From contig JAFWGN010000001.1 of assembly GCA_017515285.1 (NCBI GenBank), positions 1 through 40,880 on the forward strand: 40,880 bases of DNA, read 5' to 3'. This document shows positions 1 to 6,284 of this stretch, one piece after another. Numbering within the stretch: the first letter of the stretch is position 1; every line of letters begins with the position of its first letter. Below the pieces are notes generated by a model. That model did no database searches. It saw nothing but the letters and a program-made list of their open reading frames with translations, and had not been told where the DNA came from. The stretch is from Candidatus Saccharimonadota bacterium. GTDB taxonomy: Bacteria; Patescibacteriota; Saccharimonadia; Saccharimonadales; Saccharimonadaceae. The translations under genes were made by a program, and so were the position numbers.

Positions 1-2
1 AC

Positions 3-887
3 AACGAACTAGTGGTTACGGAGATGCAGGAGATGACGGGGAACATTTGCAAAAACACGAATATGTGGGGAACAGGGACAGGAAATAATGCTAGGATTTA
101 TGATTATCTCGGCGAAGACAAAAACAATCCTCTTCTCGCCGCCGGCGTCGATACGGTCGGAATCTCTAGTTTTCTCCTAACCGACAACCGCGACCAGAAA
201 GATTACAAAGTTCGAAGATTAGCCGACGGAAATTGTTGGATGGTACAGAACCTTGACCTCGACCTCACCACGGTCGGCACCCTCACTTCCTCCGATACTG
301 ACCTAAAATCTAAAACTACTTGGGGACCCAACACCTCGACGATTACCGCGTCTTTCACCGACGCCACCACGCCCAGAACTTACGGCGAATACAACCTGAC
401 GTATGTTGACCCAAACAACTCCGTGCACCCAAAAGACGCGAATTATGACAGTTCTCACGCTTCGTGGTATGTAGGCAGTTACTACAACTGGTACGCAGCC
501 ACGGCAGATAGCGGCACCCCAACAATGACCTATCAAAACGCGCCAGACTCAATCTGCGCACTCGGATGGCAACTCCCAACAGCTTCCGGAGATAAAAGCT
601 GGCGTAACATGATTGTCGATGCATACCAAGGCGTTGATGAGCACTTTGAAGGAGATTTACATCTCATACCAATATCCTTAGAGCGGACTGGTTACCTTAA
701 TTTCCGAAACAATATGCCCGAATGGCGTGGAAGAAATGGATTATACTCGTCTAGTAGAGTCGGGTCCGTAGGCGTCGTTGACGGTATAGCGTTCGGTGCA
801 TGGTCAAATAATACGATTCTATTTGAAATCCCCACAAACAATTACAAACAAGACGGCTTGACCGTCCGCTGCCTTGCCCACGACTAG
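3..887 (+). CDS. FISUMP-domain surface protein, 5' end outside window
   Basis: Open to the left edge of the window, so this is the C-terminal ~295 residues of a larger protein. It contains the FISUMP core: an N-terminal stretch with TEMQEMTG and NTNMWGTG, then LTDNRDQKDYKVRRLADGNCWM, and a C-terminal GLYSSS...LTVRCLAHD ending typical of this fold. FISUMP proteins are extracellular and their ligands are mostly unknown. The region resembles residues ~450-704 of the protein encoded at 38609-40723, including a 38-nt stretch (189-226) identical to 40142-40179, so the two are recent paralogues or have exchanged sequence. By analogy the missing part should carry a membrane anchor and a long extracellular stalk. 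The stop is TAG, followed directly by a nested-hairpin element. Family call is firm; function is unknown. Confidence 0.8.
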   Translation, partial: NELVVTEMQEMTGNICKNTNMWGTGTGNNARIYDYLGEDKNNPLLAAGVDTVGISSFLLTDNRDQKDYKVRRLADGNCWMVQNLDLDLTTVGTLTSSDTDLKSKTTWGPNTSTITASFTDATTPRTYGEYNLTYVDPNNSVHPKDANYDSSHASWYVGSYYNWYAATADSGTPTMTYQNAPDSICALGWQLPTASGDKSWRNMIVDAYQGVDEHFEGDLHLIPISLERTGYLNFRNNMPEWRGRNGLYSSSRVGSVGVVDGIAFGAWSNNTILFEIPTNNYKQDGLTVRCLAHD

Positions 888-910
888 CCCCTTGTCCTAC
901 GACTACTCGG

Positions 911-1100
911 AATAATCTCAAATAAGACTTTTCGAGACATTAAGAAGCCACGCCCAGCAGTCAAAAATACCTTGATACGGATTCAAGACTCAAAAGTCCG
1001 ATGTCGAGAATCCGACTATTAAGGTATTTTTGACGACTGCGGCGAAGTCGCGCTAGCGACGGTGGCGACCCCGTCGAGAAAAGACCTATTTGAGATTATT
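911..1100 (+). ncRNA. Nested-hairpin element A downstream of FISUMP gene
   Basis: A ~190-nt multi-branched inverted-repeat structure. The outer stem is 911-938 with 1073-1100 (14 perfect pairs, then about 10 of 14). The middle stem is 960-976 with 1018-1034 (17 pairs, one G-U), extended by CGCC 951-954 with GGCG 1041-1044. The inner stem CGGATTC 978-984 pairs with GAATCCG 1008-1014, enclosing GACT/AGTC. A side hairpin, GTCGC-GCTA-GCGAC, lies at 1047-1060. The same architecture follows the FISUMP gene at the right end of the window with compensatory changes. There is no T-tract, so it is not a standard intrinsic terminator. Whether it acts as RNA (3' UTR or independent ncRNA) or as DNA is undecided. 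Confidence 0.65.
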
Positions 1101-1150
1101 ATTCAAAACTCCGACCGCAAGCCCTAGAAGCAAAACCAAACGATTTGTGC

Positions 1151-1162
1151 TAAAATTATATT
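1151..1162 (+). promoter_or_regulatory. Probable -10 region of tdk
   Basis: TAAAAT (1151-1156) and the overlapping TATATT (1157-1162) lie 9 and 3 nt before the ATG at 1166. Either would give a 5' UTR of at most about 3 nt, and no Shine-Dalgarno sequence is present. No clear -35 box is seen. Confidence 0.5.
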
Positions 1163-1165
1163 GTT

Positions 1166-1759
1166 ATGTCAAAACTCTATTTCCGTTACGGCGCAATGGG
1201 TTGCGGAAAAACCATGCAACTCCTCCAAGTCGCCTTCAACTACGAAGAACGCGGCCACCAAGTCTGCGTAATGAAGCCCAAAACCGACACTAAAAACGGC
1301 GAGAAGCTCCTCACTCGTATCGGCCCCGAGCGCGAAACTGACCTCTGTTTCGATAGGGAAACCGACCTTTTGAAGGAAGTCGCCGAAAACTTTGCGGGCG
1401 TTTCTTGCGTCCTCGTCGATGAGTCGCAATTCTTGACCAAGGAACAAGCCGACCAACTCATGCAAATCACCATTCAACTAGACATCCCCGTCATGGCCTA
1501 TGGCTTACGTCTCAACTTTCGCCAAGAAGACGGCGGTTTCGAAGGCGCAACCCGCCTCCTTCAAATCGCGCACGACATCGAAGAGCTAAAAACCATCTGT
1601 GAATGTGGCCATAAAGCAACGATGAACTGCCGCTTTCTCGACGGAAAACTTGTTACTAAAGGCCCCGACGTTCTAATCGACGGGACGAGCAAAATCGAAT
1701 ACCGCGCCCTCTGTCCCCGCTGTTTTTATAAATACCTTCACGAGGGTAAGAACTCTTGA
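1166..1759 (+). CDS. tdk: Thymidine kinase (type II)
   Basis: Phosphorylates thymidine to dTMP in the cytoplasm (pyrimidine salvage). The 197-residue length fits type II (bacterial/TK1-like) kinases. Visible motifs are the P-loop GAMGCGKT at residues 8-15, the Walker B-like DESQF, and two zinc-binding cysteine pairs (CECG and CPRC) of the lasso domain near the C-terminus. It starts at an ATG 3-9 nt after AT-rich -10-like boxes and has no Shine-Dalgarno sequence, suggesting leaderless translation. It stands alone between the FISUMP 3' element and rpsJ. Thymidylate kinase, the next step, is encoded at 22922-23548. Salvage would suit an episymbiont with limited nucleotide synthesis (inference). 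Confidence 0.95.
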   Translation: MSKLYFRYGAMGCGKTMQLLQVAFNYEERGHQVCVMKPKTDTKNGEKLLTRIGPERETDLCFDRETDLLKEVAENFAGVSCVLVDESQFLTKEQADQLMQITIQLDIPVMAYGLRLNFRQEDGGFEGATRLLQIAHDIEELKTICECGHKATMNCRFLDGKLVTKGPDVLIDGTSKIEYRALCPRCFYKYLHEGKNS

Positions 1760-1784
1760 AATTTCCCCAAAAATAATATATAAT
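1756..1784 (+). promoter_or_regulatory. rpsJ promoter
   Basis: TTGAAA (1756-1761), a 17-nt spacer and TATAAT (1779-1784). The -35 box overlaps the tdk stop codon. Predicted start is near 1791, leaving a ~70-nt leader that contains a hairpin. Confidence 0.75.
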
Positions 1785-1810
1785 ATATATACAATATCAT
1801 TTAACATCAA

Positions 1811-1845
1811 GCTCCGATAATTCGTGTCTTGTGAAGTTACGGAGC
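1811..1845 (+). promoter_or_regulatory. rpsJ leader hairpin
   Basis: GCTCCG (1811-1816) pairs with CGGAGC (1840-1845). The stem continues inward through TAA/TTA and TTC/GAA with single bulged A and G residues. TGAAGTT (1832-1838) sits on the 3' side and recurs in the same place in the rpsL leader hairpin. This is a candidate ribosomal-protein autoregulatory site (inference). The Shine-Dalgarno-like AAAGGTG lies just downstream. Confidence 0.5.
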
Positions 1846-1861
1846 AAGAAAGGTGTAAACC

Positions 1862-2191
1862 ATGGCAGAAAAAACTGCAAAGGATGAGGGCCTCAAAATC
1901 CGCATCCGCCTCAAGGCCTACGATCACCGCGTGATCGACCAAAGCGCCAAACAAATCGTCGACACCGCCATTCGAACCGGCGCGACCGTTTCCGGCCCCG
2001 TTCCGCTTCCAACCAAGCGCTCGACCTTTACCGTCGTCAAATCTCCGCACGTCTATAAGACCGGCGGCGAAGCCTTCGAAATGAAAGTCCACAAACGTTT
2101 AATTGACATCTCAAACGCCACCCCGAAGACCATCGAGAGCCTCCAAAACCTCGCTCTCCCGGCCGGCGTCGATGCCGAGATTAAGATGTAA
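1862..2191 (+). CDS. rpsJ: 30S ribosomal protein uS10
   Basis: A head protein of the 30S subunit and, in other bacteria, the NusE antitermination factor. The 109-residue product carries the family pattern: [17 protein letters not shown] near the N-terminus, then [20 protein letters not shown], and the C-terminal [13 protein letters not shown] short N-terminal extension (about residues 1-10) precedes the conserved core. S10 normally heads a large operon with rplC, rplD and rplW. Here it is detached and followed 12 nt later only by rpmE. The promoter is strong and the leader contains a hairpin that may mediate feedback control. Family identity is very firm. Confidence 0.97.
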   Translation: MAEKTAKDEGLKIRIRLKAYDHRVIDQSAKQIVDTAIRTGATVSGPVPLPTKRSTFTVVKSPHVYKTGGEAFEMKVHKRLIDISNATPKTIESLQNLALPAGVDAEIKM

Positions 2192-2203
2192 GGAGTAGAA
2201 ATT

Positions 2204-2545
2204 ATGGCTAAAACTACCAAACAACCCGAAGATTACCGTTTCGTCGTCTTCTCCGACGACGCCGCCAAGTTCTCTTTCCTCACTCGTTCGACCGCAAAGT
2301 CGGAAGAAACGATTAAATGGGAAGATGGCAAGGAATATCCTCTAGTCAAGATTCAGATTTCCTCGAAGAGCCACCCGTTCTTTACCGGCGAAGAAAAGAT
2401 TATCGACACCGAAGGTCGCGTTGACCGCTTCAAGGCTCGCGCTGAAAAGGCCGCAAAGCTCCGCGCCACCCTTGGCAACAAAGTCAAAAAAGCCGAAAAA
2501 GAAGCCGAGAAAAAGGCTAAAAAAGCGGAAAAATCCAAAGAATAA
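2204..2545 (+). CDS. rpmE: 50S ribosomal protein bL31 (type B-like) with charged C-terminal tail
   Basis: The 113-residue product contains [21 protein letters not shown], then [39 protein letters not shown], which is the L31 signature (SHPFFTG...GRVDRF). The zinc-binding cysteines of the C+ form are absent, as in type B L31. The last ~30 residues are a highly basic Lys/Ala/Glu helix, longer than in standard L31. AAGGAG lies about 9 nt before the ATG. It is co-transcribed with rpsJ and followed by a strong terminator. Confidence 0.92.
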   Translation: MAKTTKQPEDYRFVVFSDDAAKFSFLTRSTAKSEETIKWEDGKEYPLVKIQISSKSHPFFTGEEKIIDTEGRVDRFKARAEKAAKLRATLGNKVKKAEKEAEKKAKKAEKSKE

Positions 2546-2555
2546 AATAAAAAAT

Positions 2556-2584
2556 AATGGAGCCGATTTGGCTCCATTTTTTTG
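2556..2584. terminator. Bidirectional intrinsic terminator
   Basis: AATGGAGCC (2556-2564), loop GATTT, GGCTCCATT (2570-2578), then a T-run to 2583. The A-rich stretch upstream supplies a U-tract for the opposite strand. It therefore serves both rpmE (+) and the converging VanY-like gene (-). Confidence 0.9.
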
Positions 2585-2599
2585 TGTCTAGTTTCTGCT

Positions 2600-3340
2600 T
2601 TAACGTCCCGCGACGTATTCTTCGAGCGTCAGCTCGTTGTCCATGATTGCGTGCGCAACCTCCGGGCTTCCAACGAACCGAATTTCCCCGGGCGTATAAG
2701 GAACACCAGTAATGCCCTCTTTCCCCTCCGGGAACCTTTCGATAAACCCATAATCCGCGAGCAAGCTGTCGAGAACCTGGAACGGCTCAAGCGTTACTTC
2801 AAGTGGTAGGTCATCAAACGTCCTTACGGCCGCCTCGGAATAATAGTAGTCGCGATACTCGCCAGCATATTGGTCAAACACCGTAAAGGAGACGACGACA
2901 TCGAGGAGTAGCCCCGTGTGATGCTCGGAAAAGCCAACTTCTCCGGTTCTGAACGTCGCAACCCCGCTGTCGATTAACCACTGTTGGTCTTTTGGCGTCC
3001 GATAGGCGTCGTAAAGCCCTATCTCAATGCCGTAATCAGCTTTGAGCCGCGACTTGAGTAGCATATATGCCGCAAAGGTCGCGTTCTCGATCCCGATCAT
3101 ATCGCGATCAACATCATTCGGCTGAAAGACCATTCTCGCTTCAGCCGCCCGGATATGTTCTTTGGGAATCGCTTGATGATAACCAACGATAAGGTAGTCG
3201 ATGTTCGGGTCGAGCGCGTAGTCAACATTGTCCTTCGGAAGTCCATAAACCGACTCCAGAGGAGCCCGTTCGGCGAACACCGAAGCGCAGCAAGTCAAGC
3301 AGGAAACAATAATAAAAAGTGCAGTCAGGATTTTCTTCAT
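2600..3340 (-). CDS. VanY-like D-Ala-D-Ala carboxypeptidase homologue with altered metal site
   Basis: A secreted protein of about 246 residues with a signal peptide (MKK, then a hydrophobic stretch). Either IVSC at residues 11-14 acts as a lipobox, or signal peptidase I cleaves after SVFA. The peptidase M15B/VanY pattern is visible in YRTPKDQQWLIDSG and SEHHTGLLLD, matching the SxHxxGxxxD zinc motif. The usual EPWHxRYVG, which supplies the catalytic Glu and the third zinc ligand, reads TPGEIRFVG, so both are missing. The protein may bind peptidoglycan stems without cleaving them, or use the Glu as a ligand (inference). I chose the ATG at 3340 because AGGGGGTGG lies 6 nt upstream. An in-frame GTG at 3349 overlaps that site. 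Confidence 0.75.
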   Translation of the reverse strand: MKKILTALFIIVSCLTCCASVFAERAPLESVYGLPKDNVDYALDPNIDYLIVGYHQAIPKEHIRAAEARMVFQPNDVDRDMIGIENATFAAYMLLKSRLKADYGIEIGLYDAYRTPKDQQWLIDSGVATFRTGEVGFSEHHTGLLLDVVVSFTVFDQYAGEYRDYYYSEAAVRTFDDLPLEVTLEPFQVLDSLLADYGFIERFPEGKEGITGVPYTPGEIRFVGSPEVAHAIMDNELTLEEYVAGR

Positions 3341-3381
3341 CAAATCCACCCCCTAAAACTATTAGGCAACAACCTAATTAT

Positions 3382-3410
3382 ATTATACACTAAAATTATT
3401 CAAATGTCAA
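3382..3410 (-). promoter_or_regulatory. Consensus promoter of the VanY-like gene
   Basis: On the minus strand: TTGACA (3410-3405), a 17-nt spacer and TATAAT (3387-3382), a perfect sigma-70 consensus. The -35 begins directly after the CCA of tRNA-Val. Near the predicted start, ATTAGG-TTGTTG-CCTAAT can form a 5'-terminal hairpin. Confidence 0.88.
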
Positions 3411-3487
3411 TGGTGGATCCTAGAGGGCTTGAACCTCTGACCTCACGAATGTGAATCGTGCGCTCTAGCCAGCTGAGCTAAGGATCC
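3411..3487 (-). tRNA. tRNA-Val(CAC)
   Basis: Reads GGATCCT (acceptor), D-arm GCTC...GAGC, anticodon stem CACGA/TCGTG with loop TTCACAT (anticodon CAC, decoding GUG), T-arm AGAGG-TTCAAGC-CCTCT, acceptor AGGATCC, discriminator A and an encoded CCA. The cloverleaf is complete with no intron. An extended -10 (TGTTATAAT, minus strand 3506-3498) lies 10 nt before the 5' end. Confidence 0.95.
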
Positions 3488-3497
3488 AATAGATGCA

Positions 3498-3530
3498 ATT
3501 ATAACATAGTTTTTTATTTGGTGGTATAAT
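3498..3530. promoter_or_regulatory. Divergent promoters for tRNA-Val (-) and deacetylase (+)
   Basis: The minus-strand TATAAT is at 3503-3498, preceded by TG. The plus-strand TATAAT is at 3525-3530, with TG at 3522-3523. The plus-strand -10 ends 9 nt before the ATG at 3540, so the 5' UTR is about 3 nt. Confidence 0.7.
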
Positions 3531-3539
3531 TTTAGGGAA

Positions 3540-4559
3540 ATGAGCGAACCGAAAACAGAAAGTAGCAAGGAGGTTACCCAAGCAACCCGGAAAAAACCGC
3601 CCGTTTGGGCTCTAGTTGTGATTTTGCTATTTGCGGGCCTTCTTTCTTATGTGGCCTTTCGTGTTTTAACCTACGTCCCGCCGGACGTGGACCCGCCGGT
3701 GATTACCTTGAATGGAGAACCCGAGGTGGAGATTGCGCTTGGGAGCGAGACTCCCTATCAAGACGCGGGCGCTACGGCCTTTGATGAGCGCGACGGGGAA
3801 CTGGAAGCGACGACCACTTTGCCCGAGATGGACATTTGGCGGGCGGGCGAATATGAAATCAAGTACGCGGCGACCGACGCGTCGGGAAATCTCGCCGAGG
3901 CGTCTCGGAAGGTAAAAATCGTGGCTCCGGCGCCGGTTGAGGGAGCAGTATATTTAACGTTCGATGACGGCCCGAGCGAACACACTGCGCGCTTGCTCGA
4001 CATTCTGAAGAAATACGACGTCAAGGCGACCTTTTTCGTGGTCGGGCGGGAGATGGACGACGTGATTAAGCGAGCATACGACGAAGGGCACTCCATAGGT
4101 CTGCACACGTTTTCTCATAATTATGCCCATATCTACCAAAGCACCTCAACCTTTTTCGATGACCTTTACGCGATTCAAAATAAAGTCAAAGACATTACCG
4201 GTTACAGCTCAACCCTGATGCGCTTCCCGGGCGGAAGCTCAAATACCGTGAGCGCACTTTATGATGGCGGGACGAGAATTATGTCACGGCTCGTCAAAGA
4301 GGTGGAGGCAAGAGGCTTTAAATATTTCGATTGGAATATCAGCTCCGGCGACGCCGGCGGAGCAACCACTTCGGAGGAAGTCTATAACAACGTAACCTCG
4401 CGACTCGGGCCGGGCGAGTGGGTAGTTTTGCAGCACGATACACAGGGCTTTTCCGTCGATGCGGTGGAGCGGATTATTCAATTCGGAAAGCGGAATGGCT
4501 ATCAATTCAAAGCGCTTACGATGGAGTCGAGCGGGGCGTGGCACGGGGTACGAAACTAG
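3540..4559 (+). CDS. Membrane-anchored polysaccharide deacetylase with Ig-like (DUF5011-type) domain
   Basis: The 339-residue protein has a cytoplasmic N-terminus, one membrane segment (about residues 22-43), an Ig-like DUF5011/HYR-type module (about 50-130, PPVITLNG...DAGATAFDERDG...YAATDASGN) and a NodB domain. NodB motifs are present: TFDDG, the metal-binding HTFSHNY, RFPGG, DWNISSGD and LQHD. Such enzymes remove acetyl groups from GlcNAc or MurNAc in peptidoglycan or from chitin-like polymers. It is probably a cell-wall modifier acting outside the membrane, like the neighbouring VanY homologue. Its codons end in G far more (GAG, GGG, GCG, CGG) than those of other plus-strand genes, which prefer C. 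Translation is probably near-leaderless. Confidence 0.9.
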   Translation: MSEPKTESSKEVTQATRKKPPVWALVVILLFAGLLSYVAFRVLTYVPPDVDPPVITLNGEPEVEIALGSETPYQDAGATAFDERDGELEATTTLPEMDIWRAGEYEIKYAATDASGNLAEASRKVKIVAPAPVEGAVYLTFDDGPSEHTARLLDILKKYDVKATFFVVGREMDDVIKRAYDEGHSIGLHTFSHNYAHIYQSTSTFFDDLYAIQNKVKDITGYSSTLMRFPGGSSNTVSALYDGGTRIMSRLVKEVEARGFKYFDWNISSGDAGGATTSEEVYNNVTSRLGPGEWVVLQHDTQGFSVDAVERIIQFGKRNGYQFKALTMESSGAWHGVRN

Positions 4560-4592
4560 CGAGAACTAGAACCAAGTCGAAGTCGCGGTTTC

Positions 4593-4609
4593 ATGATATA
4601 ATATATCAT
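4593..4609 (+). promoter_or_regulatory. prfA promoter with palindrome over the -10
   Basis: The extended -10 TGATATAAT (4594-4602) lies within a perfect 17-nt palindrome, ATGATATA-A-TATATCAT (4593-4609). The ATG follows at 4612, so the mRNA would start at or within about 3 nt of the start codon. Confidence 0.6.
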
Positions 4610-4611
4610 AT

Positions 4612-5658
4612 ATGGATTACGATTTTTCGAAACTAGAAACCGAAAGAAAAGCCATCGAGGAGTTCTTGGGTCGCCCCGATGCTTTCTCGGACCCCGACTT
4701 CGCCGTAAAAAGCAAACGCGCCGCGGAACTCTCCGAGATTTTTGAATTGAAGTCAAAAATCGAGAGCGACGAGGAAGCTCTAAAAGACGCTAAATCCCTC
4801 GTTACCGACCCTGACCTTGGCGACCTCGCCAAGGAAGATGTTGTAAAATTTACAACATTATTAGAGAAAGAAAAGGCAGATTTGGAAGAAAAACTCATCC
4901 CGAGAGACCCGCTTGACGACCGCCCCGCCATCGTGGAGATTCGCGCCGGCGCCGGTGGCGACGAAGCCTCGCTTTTCGCGGGTGAACTTTACCGGATGTA
5001 CGTCCGTTTCGCCGAACGCGAAGGCTTGAAAGCGGAGCTCGTCTCCCAAAACGAGAACGAAGCCGGCGGAATGAAAGAAGTGATTTTCAAAATCATCGGG
5101 CCTAGCGCCTACGGCAAAATGAAGTTCGAAGGCGGTGTCCACCGCGTCCAACGCGTCCCCGTCACCGAAAGCCAGGGAAGAATCCACACCTCGACCGCCA
5201 CTGTCGCCGTTCTCCCCGAAGCCGAAGAAAAAGACATCGAAATCAAAGAAGAAGATTTGCGCATCGACATTTACCGCTCCGGCGGTCACGGCGGCCAAGG
5301 CGTCAACACAACCGACTCCGCCGTGCGAATTACTCACCTCCCGACCGGTATTGTCGTCGCCATGCAGGACGAACGTTCCCAACAACAAAACCGTATCAAG
5401 GCCATGACAATTCTTCGCTCCCGTCTCGTCGAAAAACAACGCGAAGAAGAGCGCAAAAACGCCTCCGCCGCCAGAAAGAGCCTCATTGGCACCGGCGACC
5501 GTAGCGAAAAAATTCGCACTTATAACTTCCCCCAAGACCGCATCACCGACCACCGGATTCACTACTCCCGCTCCAATATCAGCGCAGCTTTTGCCGGGGA
5601 CATCGAAGACATCGTTAAAGAACTAATGAAGTTCGAACGCGAACAAAGAAAAGATTAA
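4612..5658 (+). CDS. prfA: Peptide chain release factor 1
   Basis: Recognises UAA and UAG in the ribosomal A site and triggers peptide release. The 348-residue product has the RF1 codon-recognition motif PVT (PxT, residues 183-185, within [14 protein letters not shown]) and the catalytic GGQ at 227-229. The RF2-type SPF motif is absent. The N-terminal helical domain, [10 protein letters not shown] and the C-terminal [12 protein letters not shown] are all recognisable. The gene is followed with a one-base TAATG overlap by prmC, whose product methylates the GGQ glutamine, a classical pairing. TGA stops elsewhere in the window imply that an RF2 is encoded outside it. Confidence 0.97.
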   Translation: MDYDFSKLETERKAIEEFLGRPDAFSDPDFAVKSKRAAELSEIFELKSKIESDEEALKDAKSLVTDPDLGDLAKEDVVKFTTLLEKEKADLEEKLIPRDPLDDRPAIVEIRAGAGGDEASLFAGELYRMYVRFAEREGLKAELVSQNENEAGGMKEVIFKIIGPSAYGKMKFEGGVHRVQRVPVTESQGRIHTSTATVAVLPEAEEKDIEIKEEDLRIDIYRSGGHGGQGVNTTDSAVRITHLPTGIVVAMQDERSQQQNRIKAMTILRSRLVEKQREEERKNASAARKSLIGTGDRSEKIRTYNFPQDRITDHRIHYSRSNISAAFAGDIEDIVKELMKFEREQRKD

Positions 5659-6284
5659 TGACCAAAGATTTTTACGGACGCGAGTTTTTCGTAGGTAGCG
5701 ACGTCCTCATCCCGCGTCTCGAAACCGAAGCAGCAATCGACCTCGCGCTTTCTCTCGCCGGAAAGCCCTATCTCCCCGGCCTTAAAGTCCCGGAAAGAAG
5801 ACTCCCCGCGCGTCCGCGAATTCTCGACGTCGGCACCGGCTCCGGTTGTATCGCGACGACCTTAAAACTTGAACTTGAAGAAGCCGAAGTTTTTGCTTGC
5901 GACATCTCTGACTCCGCCCTCGAAGTCGCAAAACAAAACGCTCGAGCCCTCGGCGCGAGCGTTTCTTTCCTAAAAAGCGACCTCCTAAAAGACATCGAGG
6001 GTAATTTTGATTTAGTCGTCGCCAACCTCCCCTATGTCGATAGGACTTGGGACTGGCTCGACCTCAAATCCCTCGCTAAGGAACCCGAACTCGCCCTCTT
6101 TGCCGAGGACGGCGGATTGAAACTCATCAAATCTCTCCTCGATGAGGCGCTCCATAGAACCAAGTTTTTAATCCTCGAAGCCGACCCTTGTCAGCACGAA
6201 AAAATATTAGCCTATAATGAGCATTACAGGCTAATCAAAACCAGCGGCTTTCAATTACTATTCCGAGTACTCGGCGAGTGTTAA
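5658..6284 (+). CDS. prmC: PrmC/HemK-type glutamine methyltransferase, lacking the N-terminal domain
   Basis: SAM-dependent methylation of the GGQ glutamine of release factors. The product begins right at [24 protein letters not shown], equivalent to the linker after the usual N-terminal helical domain, so it has 208 residues instead of about 280. The SAM-binding DVGTGSGCIATTL and an NPPY-like motif in the form NLPYV (within VVANLPYVD) are present. The start codon overlaps the prfA stop (TAATG), so translational coupling is likely. The N-terminal domain helps bind the release factor in E. coli, so substrate binding must differ here or another protein supplies it (inference). The 3' end overlaps the converging htrA by 27 nt. 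Confidence 0.88.
   Translation: MTKDFYGREFFVGSDVLIPRLETEAAIDLALSLAGKPYLPGLKVPERRLPARPRILDVGTGSGCIATTLKLELEEAEVFACDISDSALEVAKQNARALGASVSFLKSDLLKDIEGNFDLVVANLPYVDRTWDWLDLKSLAKEPELALFAEDGGLKLIKSLLDEALHRTKFLILEADPCQHEKILAYNEHYRLIKTSGFQLLFRVLGEC

Noticed and set aside
700-887. Diversity-generating retroelement target in the variable C-terminus of the FISUMP proteins
   Set aside because: The variable-end/constant-core pattern fits superficially, but no reverse transcriptase or template repeat is in the window, and the differences are not restricted to adenine positions.
911-1100. Integron attC site or gene cassette
   Set aside because: Imperfect palindromes after each FISUMP gene suggested this, but there are no RYYYAAC/GTTRRRY core sites and no integrase in the window.
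1090-1293. Open frame overlapping tdk
   Set aside because: Out-of-frame shadow of tdk with no ribosome-binding site and Arg/Pro-rich translation.
4861-5562. Long minus-strand open frame opposite prfA
   Set aside because: Antisense shadow produced by the C-ending codon bias of prfA; low-complexity Gly/Phe/Val translation.
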